A DNA stretch of 64,000 bases from Bacteroidota bacterium (GTDB lineage Bacteria > Bacteroidota > Bacteroidia > Chitinophagales > Saprospiraceae): NCBI GenBank assembly GCA_024743405.1, contig JANSWP010000016.1:29492-93491 (forward strand). The letters are read 5' to 3'. Of this stretch, positions 46,038 through 54,517 are shown piece after piece. How positions within the stretch are numbered: position 1 is the stretch's first letter; each line of letters begins with the position of its first letter. Under the pieces are notes generated by a model that was given only the letters and a program-made list of their open reading frames with translations, had not been told where the DNA came from and did not search any database. Position numbers and translations under genes: made by a program.

Positions 46038-47351
46038 ATGAATAAAAATGAAAAGACAAACATGAAAATTAATATCCCCAAATTATCATTCATTGCTCTA
46101 ATTGGAGTTGCCAATGAAGAAAAGTCTACTTTTATTCAAAAACACTTTTCCTCAAATGAAATGATCTCCTTAGATTATTACAAAGGGGTTATTTCTAATG
46201 ATAAAAATGCCCCTGATACCGCCAAAGATGCTTTTGATATTGCAAAGTATAGTATCCAAAAGCGATTACAACGTGGCTATCTAACGGCTATTGATGCTAC
46301 AAACTTACAATCATCCGACAGAAAAGACTTGGTTCATTTAGCAAAAAAGCATCATGTTTTACCTGTTGCAATTGTAATGAATCAGAAAAAGGACAATTCA
46401 CGTTCTCATAAAAACCGAACCGACCAACATTTTTTAGAATTAAAAAAGGCAGGCTTCAAACAAATATTTATTTTGAATAGCCGTGAAGAAATTGAAGCCG
46501 TAAATATTATTCGAGAAAAATCACCCAATGATAAATCCGAATTTATTGGTCCATTTGATATAATTGGAGATGTTCATGGTTGTTTTTCAGAATTGAGTAC
46601 ACTTCTTACCAAGCTTGGCTATACAATAATCAAGCATCAGAATAAAATGAACAATTATGGTTATTCTGTCCTCCCTCCCAGAAACCGAAAAGCAATATTT
46701 GTGGGAGATCTTGTAGACAGGGGGCCAGCTTCAAATGAAGTTTTACGGTTGGCTATGTCTATGGTCAAAAACGAAACTGGCCTTTGTGTCATTGGAAATC
46801 ATGATGAAAAATTACTGAAAAAATTAAACGGTCGTGATGTTCAAATTCGATATGGATTGGCAGAAACATTAGAGCAATTAGCTAAAGAACCGTCCCAGTT
46901 TGTTGAGGAAGTTCGAGAATTCTTGCACAATTTAGTAGATCATTATATTCTTGATAACGGACAATTAGTCATTGCACACGCTGGATTAAAAGAAGAAATG
47001 CATGGTCGAATTTCTAACGCTGTTCGAAATTATTGTATGTATGGTGAAACCACCGGCAAAAAAGATGATTTTGGTTTACCCATTCGAAAGAATTGGGCGA
47101 AAGAATACAACGGTGAGGCAATGGTGATTTATGGTCATACACCAGTGCCCAAGCCCGAATTTATCAATAATACCGCAAACATTGATACTGGTTGCGTTTT
47201 TGGAGGTAATTTAACAGCATTACGCTATCCTGAAAAAGAATTTATTTCCGTAAAAGCTGAAAAAGTATGGAGTGAACCCACTCGCCCTTTGAATTTACCG
47301 CAAAATGTAGAATCCAAAGACTTGATTGATCAGCCAAAAAAGAATATTTAA
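46038..47351 (+). CDS. Pnkp-like kinase-phosphatase with degenerate P-loop
   Basis: 437 residues; an ATG at 46062 is a possible alternative start. The N-terminal half (about 15-165) aligns with bacterial Pnkp 5'-kinase domains (LDYYKGVISND, IDATNLQ). Its Walker A reads G-V-A-N-E-E-K-S-T (23-31), so two glycines of the usual GxxGxGKST are lost while Lys and Ser/Thr stay. The C-terminal half is a metallophosphoesterase with GDVHG (177-181), GDLVDRG (223-229) and GNHDE (253-257) intact. The ligase domain of full-length Pnkp is absent. Probably an active phosphatase; kinase activity is doubtful. Convergent with the Nudix-like gene (13-base gap). Confidence 0.88.
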   Translation: MNKNEKTNMKINIPKLSFIALIGVANEEKSTFIQKHFSSNEMISLDYYKGVISNDKNAPDTAKDAFDIAKYSIQKRLQRGYLTAIDATNLQSSDRKDLVHLAKKHHVLPVAIVMNQKKDNSRSHKNRTDQHFLELKKAGFKQIFILNSREEIEAVNIIREKSPNDKSEFIGPFDIIGDVHGCFSELSTLLTKLGYTIIKHQNKMNNYGYSVLPPRNRKAIFVGDLVDRGPASNEVLRLAMSMVKNETGLCVIGNHDEKLLKKLNGRDVQIRYGLAETLEQLAKEPSQFVEEVREFLHNLVDHYILDNGQLVIAHAGLKEEMHGRISNAVRNYCMYGETTGKKDDFGLPIRKNWAKEYNGEAMVIYGHTPVPKPEFINNTANIDTGCVFGGNLTALRYPEKEFISVKAEKVWSEPTRPLNLPQNVESKDLIDQPKKNI

Positions 47352-47364
47352 GTACCAAGCCAAT

Positions 47365-48111
47365 TTACAAAATAGCACCTTCTTTCATCTTTGATAAGGC
47401 TTTCCGTTTACTTTCTTTTAATTCAAAGCTAAATCCTTCTGAAATAAATGCTCGATAGCGTTTTTGGTCAAATTCGTAAAGTTTGGCAGGTCTATGAGCG
47501 ACACCCTCTTGAGTTTCATCCAAATCAACTAATAATTTCATAGAAAGGATTTTCTTTCTAAAATTTCGTTTATCAAGATCTGTTTCAAGGATCGATTCAT
47601 ATAAATGCTGAAGTTCAGTGAGGGTAAATTTTGGCGGTAATAATTCAAACCCGACAGGACGAGTTCGAACAATTTCTTGCAATCGACCAAAACAAGCACT
47701 TAAAATTTCATTATGATCAAATGCCAAATCTCCAACCTCTGAAACAGAATGCCACTGTGCTTTTTTTGCAAAAGAAGCTGGAGTCACTTCATAATCACTA
47801 ATTTTTATTAATGAAAAATAAGCTATCGTAATTACGCGCCCCAATGGGTGTCTGTCGACCTCCCCAAATGCGCGAACTTGCTCGAGGAATACATTTTTTA
47901 ATCCGGTAAGCTCTAATAGTACGCGCCCAGCAGCCGTACTCAAATCCTCATTTGGATACACTAAGTCTCCTGGCAATGCCCATTTCCCTTTATAAGGCTC
48001 TTCACCCCTCTTAATTAATAAGACCTTCAAATCTCCTTCATCAAACCCAAAAATCACCCCATCAACCGAAAAAGCTGATTTGAAAAAATTATTGACTTCA
48101 TTCATAACCAA
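47365..48111 (-). CDS. Nudix-derived transcriptional regulator (NrtR/AraR-like)
   Basis: 248 residues. The N-terminal Nudix fold (about 12-150) carries a damaged Nudix box: of G-x5-E-x7-R-E-U-x-E-E-x-G-U the Gly is Asp49, the first Glu is Val64 and the last is Leu68, while Glu55, Arg63 and Glu67 remain. The C-terminal part (about 160-245; LTELQHLYESIL, RNFRKKI) is the winged helix of NrtR/AraR-type sugar- or NAD-metabolism regulators. So it is likely a ligand-sensing repressor rather than a hydrolase. Two similar 15-mers lie 47-93 bases upstream and may be its operator. Start ATG at 48111 or 48105. Confidence 0.85.
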   Translation of the reverse strand: MVMNEVNNFFKSAFSVDGVIFGFDEGDLKVLLIKRGEEPYKGKWALPGDLVYPNEDLSTAAGRVLLELTGLKNVFLEQVRAFGEVDRHPLGRVITIAYFSLIKISDYEVTPASFAKKAQWHSVSEVGDLAFDHNEILSACFGRLQEIVRTRPVGFELLPPKFTLTELQHLYESILETDLDKRNFRKKILSMKLLVDLDETQEGVAHRPAKLYEFDQKRYRAFISEGFSFELKESKRKALSKMKEGAIL

Positions 48112-48157
48112 TCTAATATTTATGTTGTCTATTGATTCTGTTTTATTAAGAACGAAA

Positions 48158-48204
48158 ATTAGTCTAATTTGTGTAGTCTAACAAAAATAATTAGTGTAAA
48201 TTGT
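48158..48204. promoter_or_regulatory. Operator-like direct repeats upstream of the Nudix-type regulator
   Basis: ATTAGTCTAATTTGT (48158-48172) and ATTAGTGTAAATTGT (48190-48204) match at 13 of 15 positions and are 32 bases apart, about three helical turns. They lie in the short space upstream of the regulator gene. Autoregulation is inferred. Confidence 0.45.
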
Positions 48205-48232
48205 ACATACCAAAAAACTAGCTACACATTAA

Positions 48233-48286
48233 TAGACTTTATTCTAAAAGGTTTTAGCCCTACAAAATTTTTTGGAATAAAGTCTA
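48233..48286. mobile_element. Family A element, minimal copy A3
   Basis: 54 bases with the same 17-base ends as A1: TAGACTTTATTCTAAAA (48233-48249) and its complement at 48270-48286. The interior keeps a piece of A1's right half and lacks about 110 bases. The last three bases of the element, read on the minus strand, are the TAG stop of the next gene. Confidence 0.78.
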
Positions 48287-49213
48287 ATATCCTTTCTCGA
48301 CATTTATCACATTCAATAATTCCTCTCCATTCATCATTCTACGGTAATTCTCTGCAATCTGTGTTCCAGCATTTTCCAGATTGGTAATACTGGCAATATG
48401 TGGGGTCATTATTATTTCGGAAAACTGCCAAAATAAGTGATGCTTTGGTAGGGGCTCTTGGTTAAAAACATCCAAAAAAGCCCCCTTAATATTACCATTC
48501 TTAATAGCGTCGACTAAGTCTTTATCAACTAAGTGCGCACCTCGACCAACATTAACTAAAAAAGAATTGGGAACCATTTTATCAAATAATGTGCTATTTA
48601 GTATCCCCTTTGTGTCATCTGTTAATGGTAATACATTGACTAAAACATTGATTGATCCTAAAAATAAATCGAGCTCATTTTTTGCTTTTGAAAAACACCG
48701 AATACCAGGAAGTTTTTTCTCAGAAAAACTATACCCAAATACCTGAAAACCAACCGCTTTTAAATGAACAGCAATATCTTTTCCCAAAGCTCCCAACCCC
48801 ATAATTCCAACCTTCAAACTTTGCTCAACAATGGGATTATTTCTCCAAATTTTCCTCGAATTAAAATCGAAAATTGACCAAATATCTTTTTGAAAATTGA
48901 GCACACACATCATTACATATTTCCGCATGGATATTGTCAATTCTTCATCAACAATTCTCGTTATAGGCACTTCTGTTGGTAAAGAATGATCAGATATAAT
49001 ATGATCAACTCCAGCACCTAGAGAGCAAATCAATTTTAAGTTTGAAAAATGGTTCAAAAAATTCTTTGGATGTTTCCATAGAACCACCATTTCAACCTCG
49101 GCTGGTCTAGGAATATCCGGATATTCAAAAATTTTGACACCCTTAAAAATAGCTTGAAGTGTTTTTTGTAAAACAAAAGTATCTCTGTCGGGCGCAATGA
49201 TGGCTATAGACAT
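48284..49213 (-). CDS. NAD(P)-dependent D-2-hydroxyacid dehydrogenase (glyoxylate/hydroxypyruvate reductase A-like)
   Basis: 309 residues. The nucleotide motif G-I-M-G-L-G-A-L-G-K (about 138-147), the catalytic Arg in NVGRGAHLVD, the Glu in NQEPLP and the His in TPHIAS are all in place, with the short form typical of the GhrA group. It reduces 2-ketoacids such as glyoxylate or hydroxypyruvate. The stop codon lies within the end repeat of element A3, so the native C-terminus may have been changed by the insertion. Nine bases after the serine hydrolase gene. Confidence 0.92.
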   Translation of the reverse strand: MSIAIIAPDRDTFVLQKTLQAIFKGVKIFEYPDIPRPAEVEMVVLWKHPKNFLNHFSNLKLICSLGAGVDHIISDHSLPTEVPITRIVDEELTISMRKYVMMCVLNFQKDIWSIFDFNSRKIWRNNPIVEQSLKVGIMGLGALGKDIAVHLKAVGFQVFGYSFSEKKLPGIRCFSKAKNELDLFLGSINVLVNVLPLTDDTKGILNSTLFDKMVPNSFLVNVGRGAHLVDKDLVDAIKNGNIKGAFLDVFNQEPLPKHHLFWQFSEIIMTPHIASITNLENAGTQIAENYRRMMNGEELLNVINVEKGY

Positions 49214-49222
49214 ATGGTATAT

Positions 49223-50482
49223 TTAATTCAACGAATCATAAATCACCTGATGTAACATGGGACGAATATTCATCGAATATAATTTTCTATTTTCCCTCGT
49301 CGGATAAACCCGATTACTCAAAAAAATCACAATTAGGTCTTCTTTAGGATCCGCCCAAACAAAAGTTCCTGTAAAACCAGAATGTCCAAAACTTTGGGAA
49401 CTCGCAGATTTGGCGACATAACCTTTTCCCGTTTCATATTCAATCATTGGTTTATCAAATCCTAATCCTCTTCTATTCTCCGTTTCACAAAATTGACATT
49501 TAGTAAATTCTTGAATGGCTTTGGAAGCTATGACAGATTTACCTTGCCAATATCCTTCATTCAGATAAAGTTGGAATAGTTTGTCCAGATCTTTAGCGGA
49601 ACCAAATAAACCAGCATTGCAAGAAATCCCTCCGAGCATGGCAGCAGCTTCATCATGAACCGTCCCATGAATTAGTTGCTTTCGAAAAAATGTATCCAAC
49701 TCCGTAGGAATAATTCGGTCAATCGGGAATTTAGTCAAAGGGTTATAAGTCAATGTGCTGGCACCAATCGTTTCATAAATATTTTTTGACAAATAAGCTA
49801 CAAAATCTTCGCCGGTAATATTTTCAATAATTTCAGGTAAAAGTAAAAATAGCAAGCCTGAGTATTTGTATTCCTTTTCTAATTCTAAGGATGATTTCTT
49901 GATCGTTTTCACCATCCTTTTCCGATATTTTTCATGTAAAAACAAATCATTAGTTATCTGTATTGAATACTTTTTTGAAGGCCCTTCATTAAAAGTTCTG
50001 CGTTTGAAACGTCCATTTTTCTTCAATGCTTTTTGCCAAAAAACGATGTAAGGCTTCAATTGAGCTTGGTGAGCCAACATCTCTCGAAAAGTTAAATTGC
50101 CTTTATTTGAACCTTTAAATTTTGGCAAATAAGATTTCAATGGAGCATCCAAATCAAAGCGCCCTTCCCCATATAATTTCATTAAAATGGGTAAGCCTGT
50201 TGTCACCTTTGTTATTGATGCAAAATCATATAAATCATCTTTATGAACCACCTGTTGGTTCTCAAACGTGTGAAAACCATATGTTTTATGAAAGACCGTT
50301 TCCCCTTTTAAAGATATCAAAACTTGCGCCCCTGGGTAAGCCAATGAATCCAATCCTAAACAGATAATCGAATCTATTTTTTGTTCTAAAAAAACGGAGT
50401 CTATTGTATTTTGACTATGTAAATGAAAGAAGAAATTAAGTATCAAAAAACTCAAAAGTAATCGGTTCATTTTGTACAACAT
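49223..50482 (-). CDS. Secreted serine hydrolase of the beta-lactamase (class C-like) family
   Basis: 419 residues (415 from the ATG at 50470). A signal peptide ends near residue 23 (HLHS-Q). The SxxK active-site motif S-I-T-K is at 89-92 and the tyrosine motif Y-S-G near 205 (KYSGLL). HSGFTG towards the C-terminus corresponds to the third motif (H-S-G in place of K-T-G), as in EstB/penicillin-binding-protein-like esterases. Acts outside the cytoplasm on an ester or peptidoglycan-like substrate. Co-transcribed with the downstream dehydrogenase (9-base gap). Confidence 0.9.
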   Translation of the reverse strand: MLYKMNRLLLSFLILNFFFHLHSQNTIDSVFLEQKIDSIICLGLDSLAYPGAQVLISLKGETVFHKTYGFHTFENQQVVHKDDLYDFASITKVTTGLPILMKLYGEGRFDLDAPLKSYLPKFKGSNKGNLTFREMLAHQAQLKPYIVFWQKALKKNGRFKRRTFNEGPSKKYSIQITNDLFLHEKYRKRMVKTIKKSSLELEKEYKYSGLLFLLLPEIIENITGEDFVAYLSKNIYETIGASTLTYNPLTKFPIDRIIPTELDTFFRKQLIHGTVHDEAAAMLGGISCNAGLFGSAKDLDKLFQLYLNEGYWQGKSVIASKAIQEFTKCQFCETENRRGLGFDKPMIEYETGKGYVAKSASSQSFGHSGFTGTFVWADPKEDLIVIFLSNRVYPTRENRKLYSMNIRPMLHQVIYDSLN

Positions 50483-50530
50483 TTTGAATTGAGGTATTCA
50501 TATTTAATACCGGGGAACAAAATTAAACGA

Positions 50531-50562
50531 TTTCGTTTAAAACCTAAACCCCCGTATATTTG
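50531..50562 (+). promoter_or_regulatory. Bacteroidota-type promoter of the Dabb lipoprotein gene
   Basis: The -7 box TATATTTG (50555-50562) matches TAnnTTTG exactly, and a TTTCG-like -33 box (50531-50535) lies 19 bases upstream. The ATG follows 22 bases after the -7 box. Confidence 0.55.
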
Positions 50563-50584
50563 ACCAAATCAAAAAAGGTACAAA

Positions 50585-51052
50585 ATGAAAAACATCTTAA
50601 CTATTTTGGCCATTGGCATCCTCTTTTTTTCAAGTTGCAAACAGGGCATTGATTCTCAAGCATTTGAAAAATTAAAAACAGAATTGGACGAAACAAAAAC
50701 AGCTTTAGCATCGGCTAACAAAGAATTGATGAATTTGCAATCTAATGATGCGAAACAGTTAGTTCATATCGTTTTATTAAAATTGAAAGAAGATGTGGAT
50801 AAACCCGCATTAATCAACGAAATAAAAAAATTGGAAAATATAGAGGAGGTAAAAAATCTGAATATTGGCGCATTTCAAGACTTAGGCGACGCTCGAGCCA
50901 TGTCAGATTATGAGATCGTTTTATCTATGGAATTTGAAGCTGAAGAAGCTTATCAGACTTATCAAGCTCACGAAATCCATCTAAAGTTAAAAGAAAATAT
51001 AGGAAAATATTTAGCAGGACCACCGGTAACTTATGATTATTGGGAACAATAA
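50585..51052 (+). CDS. Lipoprotein with Dabb (stress-responsive A/B barrel) domain
   Basis: 155 residues. A lipobox FSSC (cysteine 18) is followed by a short coiled-coil-like segment (about 25-50, LKTELDETKTALASANKELM) and a Dabb ferredoxin-like domain (about 57-150: HIVLLKLKEDVDK, AMSDYEIVLSMEF). Dabb domains usually act as small dimeric cytoplasmic proteins. The lipid anchor and coil put this one at the envelope. Function unknown. Confidence 0.88.
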   Translation: MKNILTILAIGILFFSSCKQGIDSQAFEKLKTELDETKTALASANKELMNLQSNDAKQLVHIVLLKLKEDVDKPALINEIKKLENIEEVKNLNIGAFQDLGDARAMSDYEIVLSMEFEAEEAYQTYQAHEIHLKLKENIGKYLAGPPVTYDYWEQ

Positions 51053-51061
51053 AACCATTGG

Positions 51062-51096
51062 CAGTAGGCAATTTTATAGTCGAAAATTGCCTACTG
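51062..51096. terminator. Bidirectional hairpin between convergent genes
   Basis: A perfect 14-bp stem CAGTAGGCAATTTT/AAAATTGCCTACTG separates the Dabb lipoprotein gene and the Sua5-like gene. The T/A-rich stem base partly replaces a T-run. Confidence 0.6.
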
Positions 51097-51107
51097 GATA
51101 CTGAATA

Positions 51108-51713
51108 CTACTCTCTTAAAAACACTAATTCTGCCTTTAAGGGATCATTCAATTTGGCGATCACAGAAGGAGCTCCCATTGTTCGATCAGCTTGTCGGTA
51201 TTTGACAACATAATCTACTTCTTGGATTACTGCCGAACTAATTTCACCAAAATATTTTGGAAAAGGCTCCTCACTAATGTTGGCTGAAGTAGCGACTAAT
51301 GGTTTTCCATAACGGTCGATTAACTTTTTACAAAAATCATCATGTGGAATCCGTATAGCGACAGACCCTCCTCTATCAAAAGAAATTTCGGGTAAATTCA
51401 TCGCCTGATTATAAATAAAAGTCAAAGGCTTTTTATGAAAGAGCAAAAGCGTTTCGACACGAGGGTGAACATGCTCCACATATTGTTTTAACATTTCAAT
51501 TGAAGATACAAGCAGCACAAACGGTTTAGATCGTTCTCTCTTTTTGAGATCAAATATTTTTTCAACGGCAAGTGCATTGGTGGCATCACAACCAAGCCCC
51601 CAAATTGTATCGGTTGGATAAAGTATTGTACCACCTTTTTCTAAAGTCGCAATGATTGGGTCAAGTTGGTAATTGTCCTTCATACATTCAATTTCGTTAG
51701 CGAGCGTAAGCAT
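51108..51713 (-). CDS. L-threonylcarbamoyladenylate synthase (Sua5/YrdC/YciO family)
   Basis: 201 residues. The conserved N-terminal stretch ILYPTDTIWGLGCDATN and the KR/SKPF motif (KKRERSKPFVLLV) bind ATP and threonine; VATSANISEEP closes the site. It makes threonylcarbamoyl-AMP for the t6A37 tRNA modification. It lacks the extra C-terminal Sua5 domain, so it is the short YrdC/YciO form. The start may be the ATG at 51713 or, closer to the family pattern, at 51683. Confidence 0.93.
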   Translation of the reverse strand: MLTLANEIECMKDNYQLDPIIATLEKGGTILYPTDTIWGLGCDATNALAVEKIFDLKKRERSKPFVLLVSSIEMLKQYVEHVHPRVETLLLFHKKPLTFIYNQAMNLPEISFDRGGSVAIRIPHDDFCKKLIDRYGKPLVATSANISEEPFPKYFGEISSAVIQEVDYVVKYRQADRTMGAPSVIAKLNDPLKAELVFLRE

Positions 51714-52005
51714 GGGTTTTAGTTACTTTAATTAGTTTCGGAATTAGATTACGAATGTTTCCATTTTTTGTTTTGAGAACATCTAATTTTGAACAAAAAC
51801 AGGATATCGGCGCACTCATTCTTTCATTACTCAAAATTAATTTTGTCTGATTAAGGGCAAATTTCCGGCTTTTTGTTCTATATATTGCACTTTTACAATA
51901 ATGTCTTTTTGAAAAGTGTTTTACTTTGGTGTTTATAGTAGGGATAATGTGGATGTTAAATATATAATTAACGTCCAAAAAATTCTGAATTAACTTCAAC
52001 ATAAC

Positions 52006-52017
52006 TTTTTTTTTTTT
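52006..52017 (+). repeat. T12 homopolymer tract upstream of the first PKD paralogue
   Basis: Twelve consecutive T lie 44-55 bases before the TTG start at 52061, within the 347-base gap 51714-52060. The rest of the gap is AT-rich with no other recognisable feature; a 101-codon minus-strand frame there is not convincing. Confidence 0.6.
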
Positions 52018-52060
52018 GTCGTATTGTAATTGTGTTAAAGAAAAACTAAAATTTTAAGCC

Positions 52061-54343
52061 TTGAAAGCACTAAAACTCATTTTCACCCTATTGACCCTGT
52101 TTTTTCTTAATCAAATTGATTTATCCGCTGCCCATATCATTGGAGGTGAAATCACCTACGAGTGTCTTGGCAATAATGAATACCGATTTACGATGAAAAT
52201 CTATCGTGATTGTGCCGGTGGCGGTGCCGAATTTGATTCTTTTAGTAATGGTTTGGAGGGTACGGTTTCGGTTTATGAAGGCAATGGCAATAGTGCTATC
52301 TTAGTTCAAGGGGTCATTCTTCCGGCACCAAAAATCACTGCCATTCAGCCAAATGTTTCTAACCCGTGCTTGATTGTACCTACTGGCGTTTGTGTGGAAG
52401 AAGGCATTTACGAATTTACCTTAAACCTTCCAAAAAGTGATAAAACCTATAATATTGTTTATCAAAGATGTTGTCGAAATAATACAATTGTCAATCTTGC
52501 TGCACCTGGTGATAGTGGGGCCACATATTGGGTAGAAGTAAAACCAGAAGCACAAGACGTATGTAATACGAGCCCTGTTTTCAATGAATTTCCTCCAATC
52601 GTTATTTGTGCCGGCACAGAAATTAATTTTGACCATTCAGCGGTTGATGCAGATGGCGATGTTTTAGAATATAGTCTTTGTACACCTTATTTGGGTGGTG
52701 GGAATAACCAAGTTCAATGGGAAGCACCAAATGGCGTTGCACCAAACCCAGACTTACCTCCGCCCTTCACTCCAGTTGTATTTTCTACCCCTTATAGTTT
52801 CGATAATCCATTAGGTGGTTTGCCTCCAAACAGCCTCAACATAGACTCCAATACTGGGCTTTTAAATGGAATCCCTCAATCTACGGGGCAATTTGTGGTT
52901 GGCGTATGTGTGAAAGAATTTCGTAATGGCGAATTATTAAGTACTGTTAGAAGAGATTTCCAGTTTAATGTGACAACCTGTGAACCCACTGTCGTTGCGG
53001 ATATAGCTGAAGACTCTTTGATTTCATTAGGAGACGACCAAATATTTTATATAAAAGCATGTGGCGCTTTGGATGTACAAATTCAAAATACAAGCTTCCA
53101 GCAATCCAATATTTCAGATTATTTCTGGGAGTTCGATTTAAATGACGGAGGACCAAATTTAAAGATTGAAGGTCCCGGCTCTAATAATTGGAGTCCAACA
53201 CTTTCCTTCCCAGATACAGGTCAGTATCAAGGTCTTCTTGTGCTAAATCCGGGTCTCCAATGTAATGATACCGCCTTAGTTATTGTAGATGTTTTCCCGG
53301 CCGTTTATGCCGACTTTTCATTCGAATATGACACCTGCGTTTCCGGACCAGTTGATTTTACCGATTTATCCTCCTCCGATGCAGGTCCCAATACTATCAC
53401 AGATTGGAGTTGGTCTTTTGGAGATGGAGAAACCTCCATTGAACAAAATCCGAGTCATTTATATAAAATTCCGGGTGTTTTGCCTGCGGCTTTAACGATT
53501 ACAGATATCAACAGATGTAAAACTACGATTGTAAAAGACATCAATTATTTCCCTGTTCCGAGTTATTTATTGATTGCACCAAGTGAATTTATTGGTTGTC
53601 AACCTGCAAGCATCTTTTTTGAAAATTTATCCTTTCCTATTGATGAATCCTATGATATTCTTTGGGATTTTGGAGATGGGAATACAGGGTCTGGCGTGAG
53701 CCCAACTCACATTTATGAAGATATCGGAACCTATACGGTATCTGTTGATATCACTTCTCCAATTGGCTGTAAAACAGATACTATTTGGAATGATTTAATA
53801 ACCATCGTTGGAAGTCCTATAGCTGATTTTACGTTTAACCCAACTCAGCCAAGTAATATCCAACCAACTGTTAATTTTATTGACCAATCTATAGATGCAG
53901 TCAAATGGAAATGGAATTTTAGTAACCAAAATTTTTCTTTTGATCAAAGCCCAGTTTATACTTTTCCTGATACAGGATTTCAGGTCATTACGCTAATCGT
54001 TACGCATGAAAGTGGTTGCAAAGATACCATGATACAAACGCTTGATGTAATTCCTGAAGTCAGATATTATATACCTAATGCCTTTACGCCAAATGGTGAT
54101 GGCATCAATGACCAATTCAAGGGACAAGGACTTTTAGAAGGCGCTACTAATTTCAGAATGACTATATGGAATCGTTATGGCGAAAAACTGTTTGAATCTG
54201 CGGATCCTGATGAAGGCTGGAATGGTAGAAAAGATAATGTAGGTAAACCGTCAACGCAAGGTGTTTATGTCGTCGTCGTCAATTACAACAGTCCGCGAGG
54301 CGAAGCAATTGAGATTCGCGGCTTCGCGACATTAATCCAATAA
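52061..54343 (+). CDS. Secreted PKD-repeat protein with T9SS type B tail, paralogue 1
   Basis: 760 residues. The start is TTG at 52061, which places the signal peptide (to about residue 24) correctly; the next in-frame ATG lies beyond it. The mature protein opens AHIIGGEITYECLG, the hallmark of this family, followed by a conserved Cys-rich domain (QRCCRNNT, ICAGTEI). Two PKD domains (about 440-500 and 520-585; WSFGDG and WDFGDGNTGSG) follow. The C-terminal CHU_C module has PNAFTPNGDGINDQF and IWNRYGEKLFE. Exported by T9SS to the surface. Paralogous to the next two genes. Confidence 0.9.
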   Translation: MKALKLIFTLLTLFFLNQIDLSAAHIIGGEITYECLGNNEYRFTMKIYRDCAGGGAEFDSFSNGLEGTVSVYEGNGNSAILVQGVILPAPKITAIQPNVSNPCLIVPTGVCVEEGIYEFTLNLPKSDKTYNIVYQRCCRNNTIVNLAAPGDSGATYWVEVKPEAQDVCNTSPVFNEFPPIVICAGTEINFDHSAVDADGDVLEYSLCTPYLGGGNNQVQWEAPNGVAPNPDLPPPFTPVVFSTPYSFDNPLGGLPPNSLNIDSNTGLLNGIPQSTGQFVVGVCVKEFRNGELLSTVRRDFQFNVTTCEPTVVADIAEDSLISLGDDQIFYIKACGALDVQIQNTSFQQSNISDYFWEFDLNDGGPNLKIEGPGSNNWSPTLSFPDTGQYQGLLVLNPGLQCNDTALVIVDVFPAVYADFSFEYDTCVSGPVDFTDLSSSDAGPNTITDWSWSFGDGETSIEQNPSHLYKIPGVLPAALTITDINRCKTTIVKDINYFPVPSYLLIAPSEFIGCQPASIFFENLSFPIDESYDILWDFGDGNTGSGVSPTHIYEDIGTYTVSVDITSPIGCKTDTIWNDLITIVGSPIADFTFNPTQPSNIQPTVNFIDQSIDAVKWKWNFSNQNFSFDQSPVYTFPDTGFQVITLIVTHESGCKDTMIQTLDVIPEVRYYIPNAFTPNGDGINDQFKGQGLLEGATNFRMTIWNRYGEKLFESADPDEGWNGRKDNVGKPSTQGVYVVVVNYNSPRGEAIEIRGFATLIQ

Positions 54344-54517
54344 AAATTCAAAAAATTCAATTTCGGAAAACACCTTTCATTTTTCAATTGGTAAAAATTT
54401 AACTTTATCCTTATCTTCCGCAATATAAGTTGCCCTCTTTGAAGAAGACCATTGTATCTTATTTGAATCTACCTTGATCTTCTTCACGACTTTCATCACA
54501 CATTCTCTCAATTTCAA

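Noticed and set aside
51697..52002. A 101-codon minus-strand frame before the Sua5-like gene
   Set aside because: Lys/Asn/Ile-rich low-complexity product, overlaps the real gene start, and no recognisable motif.
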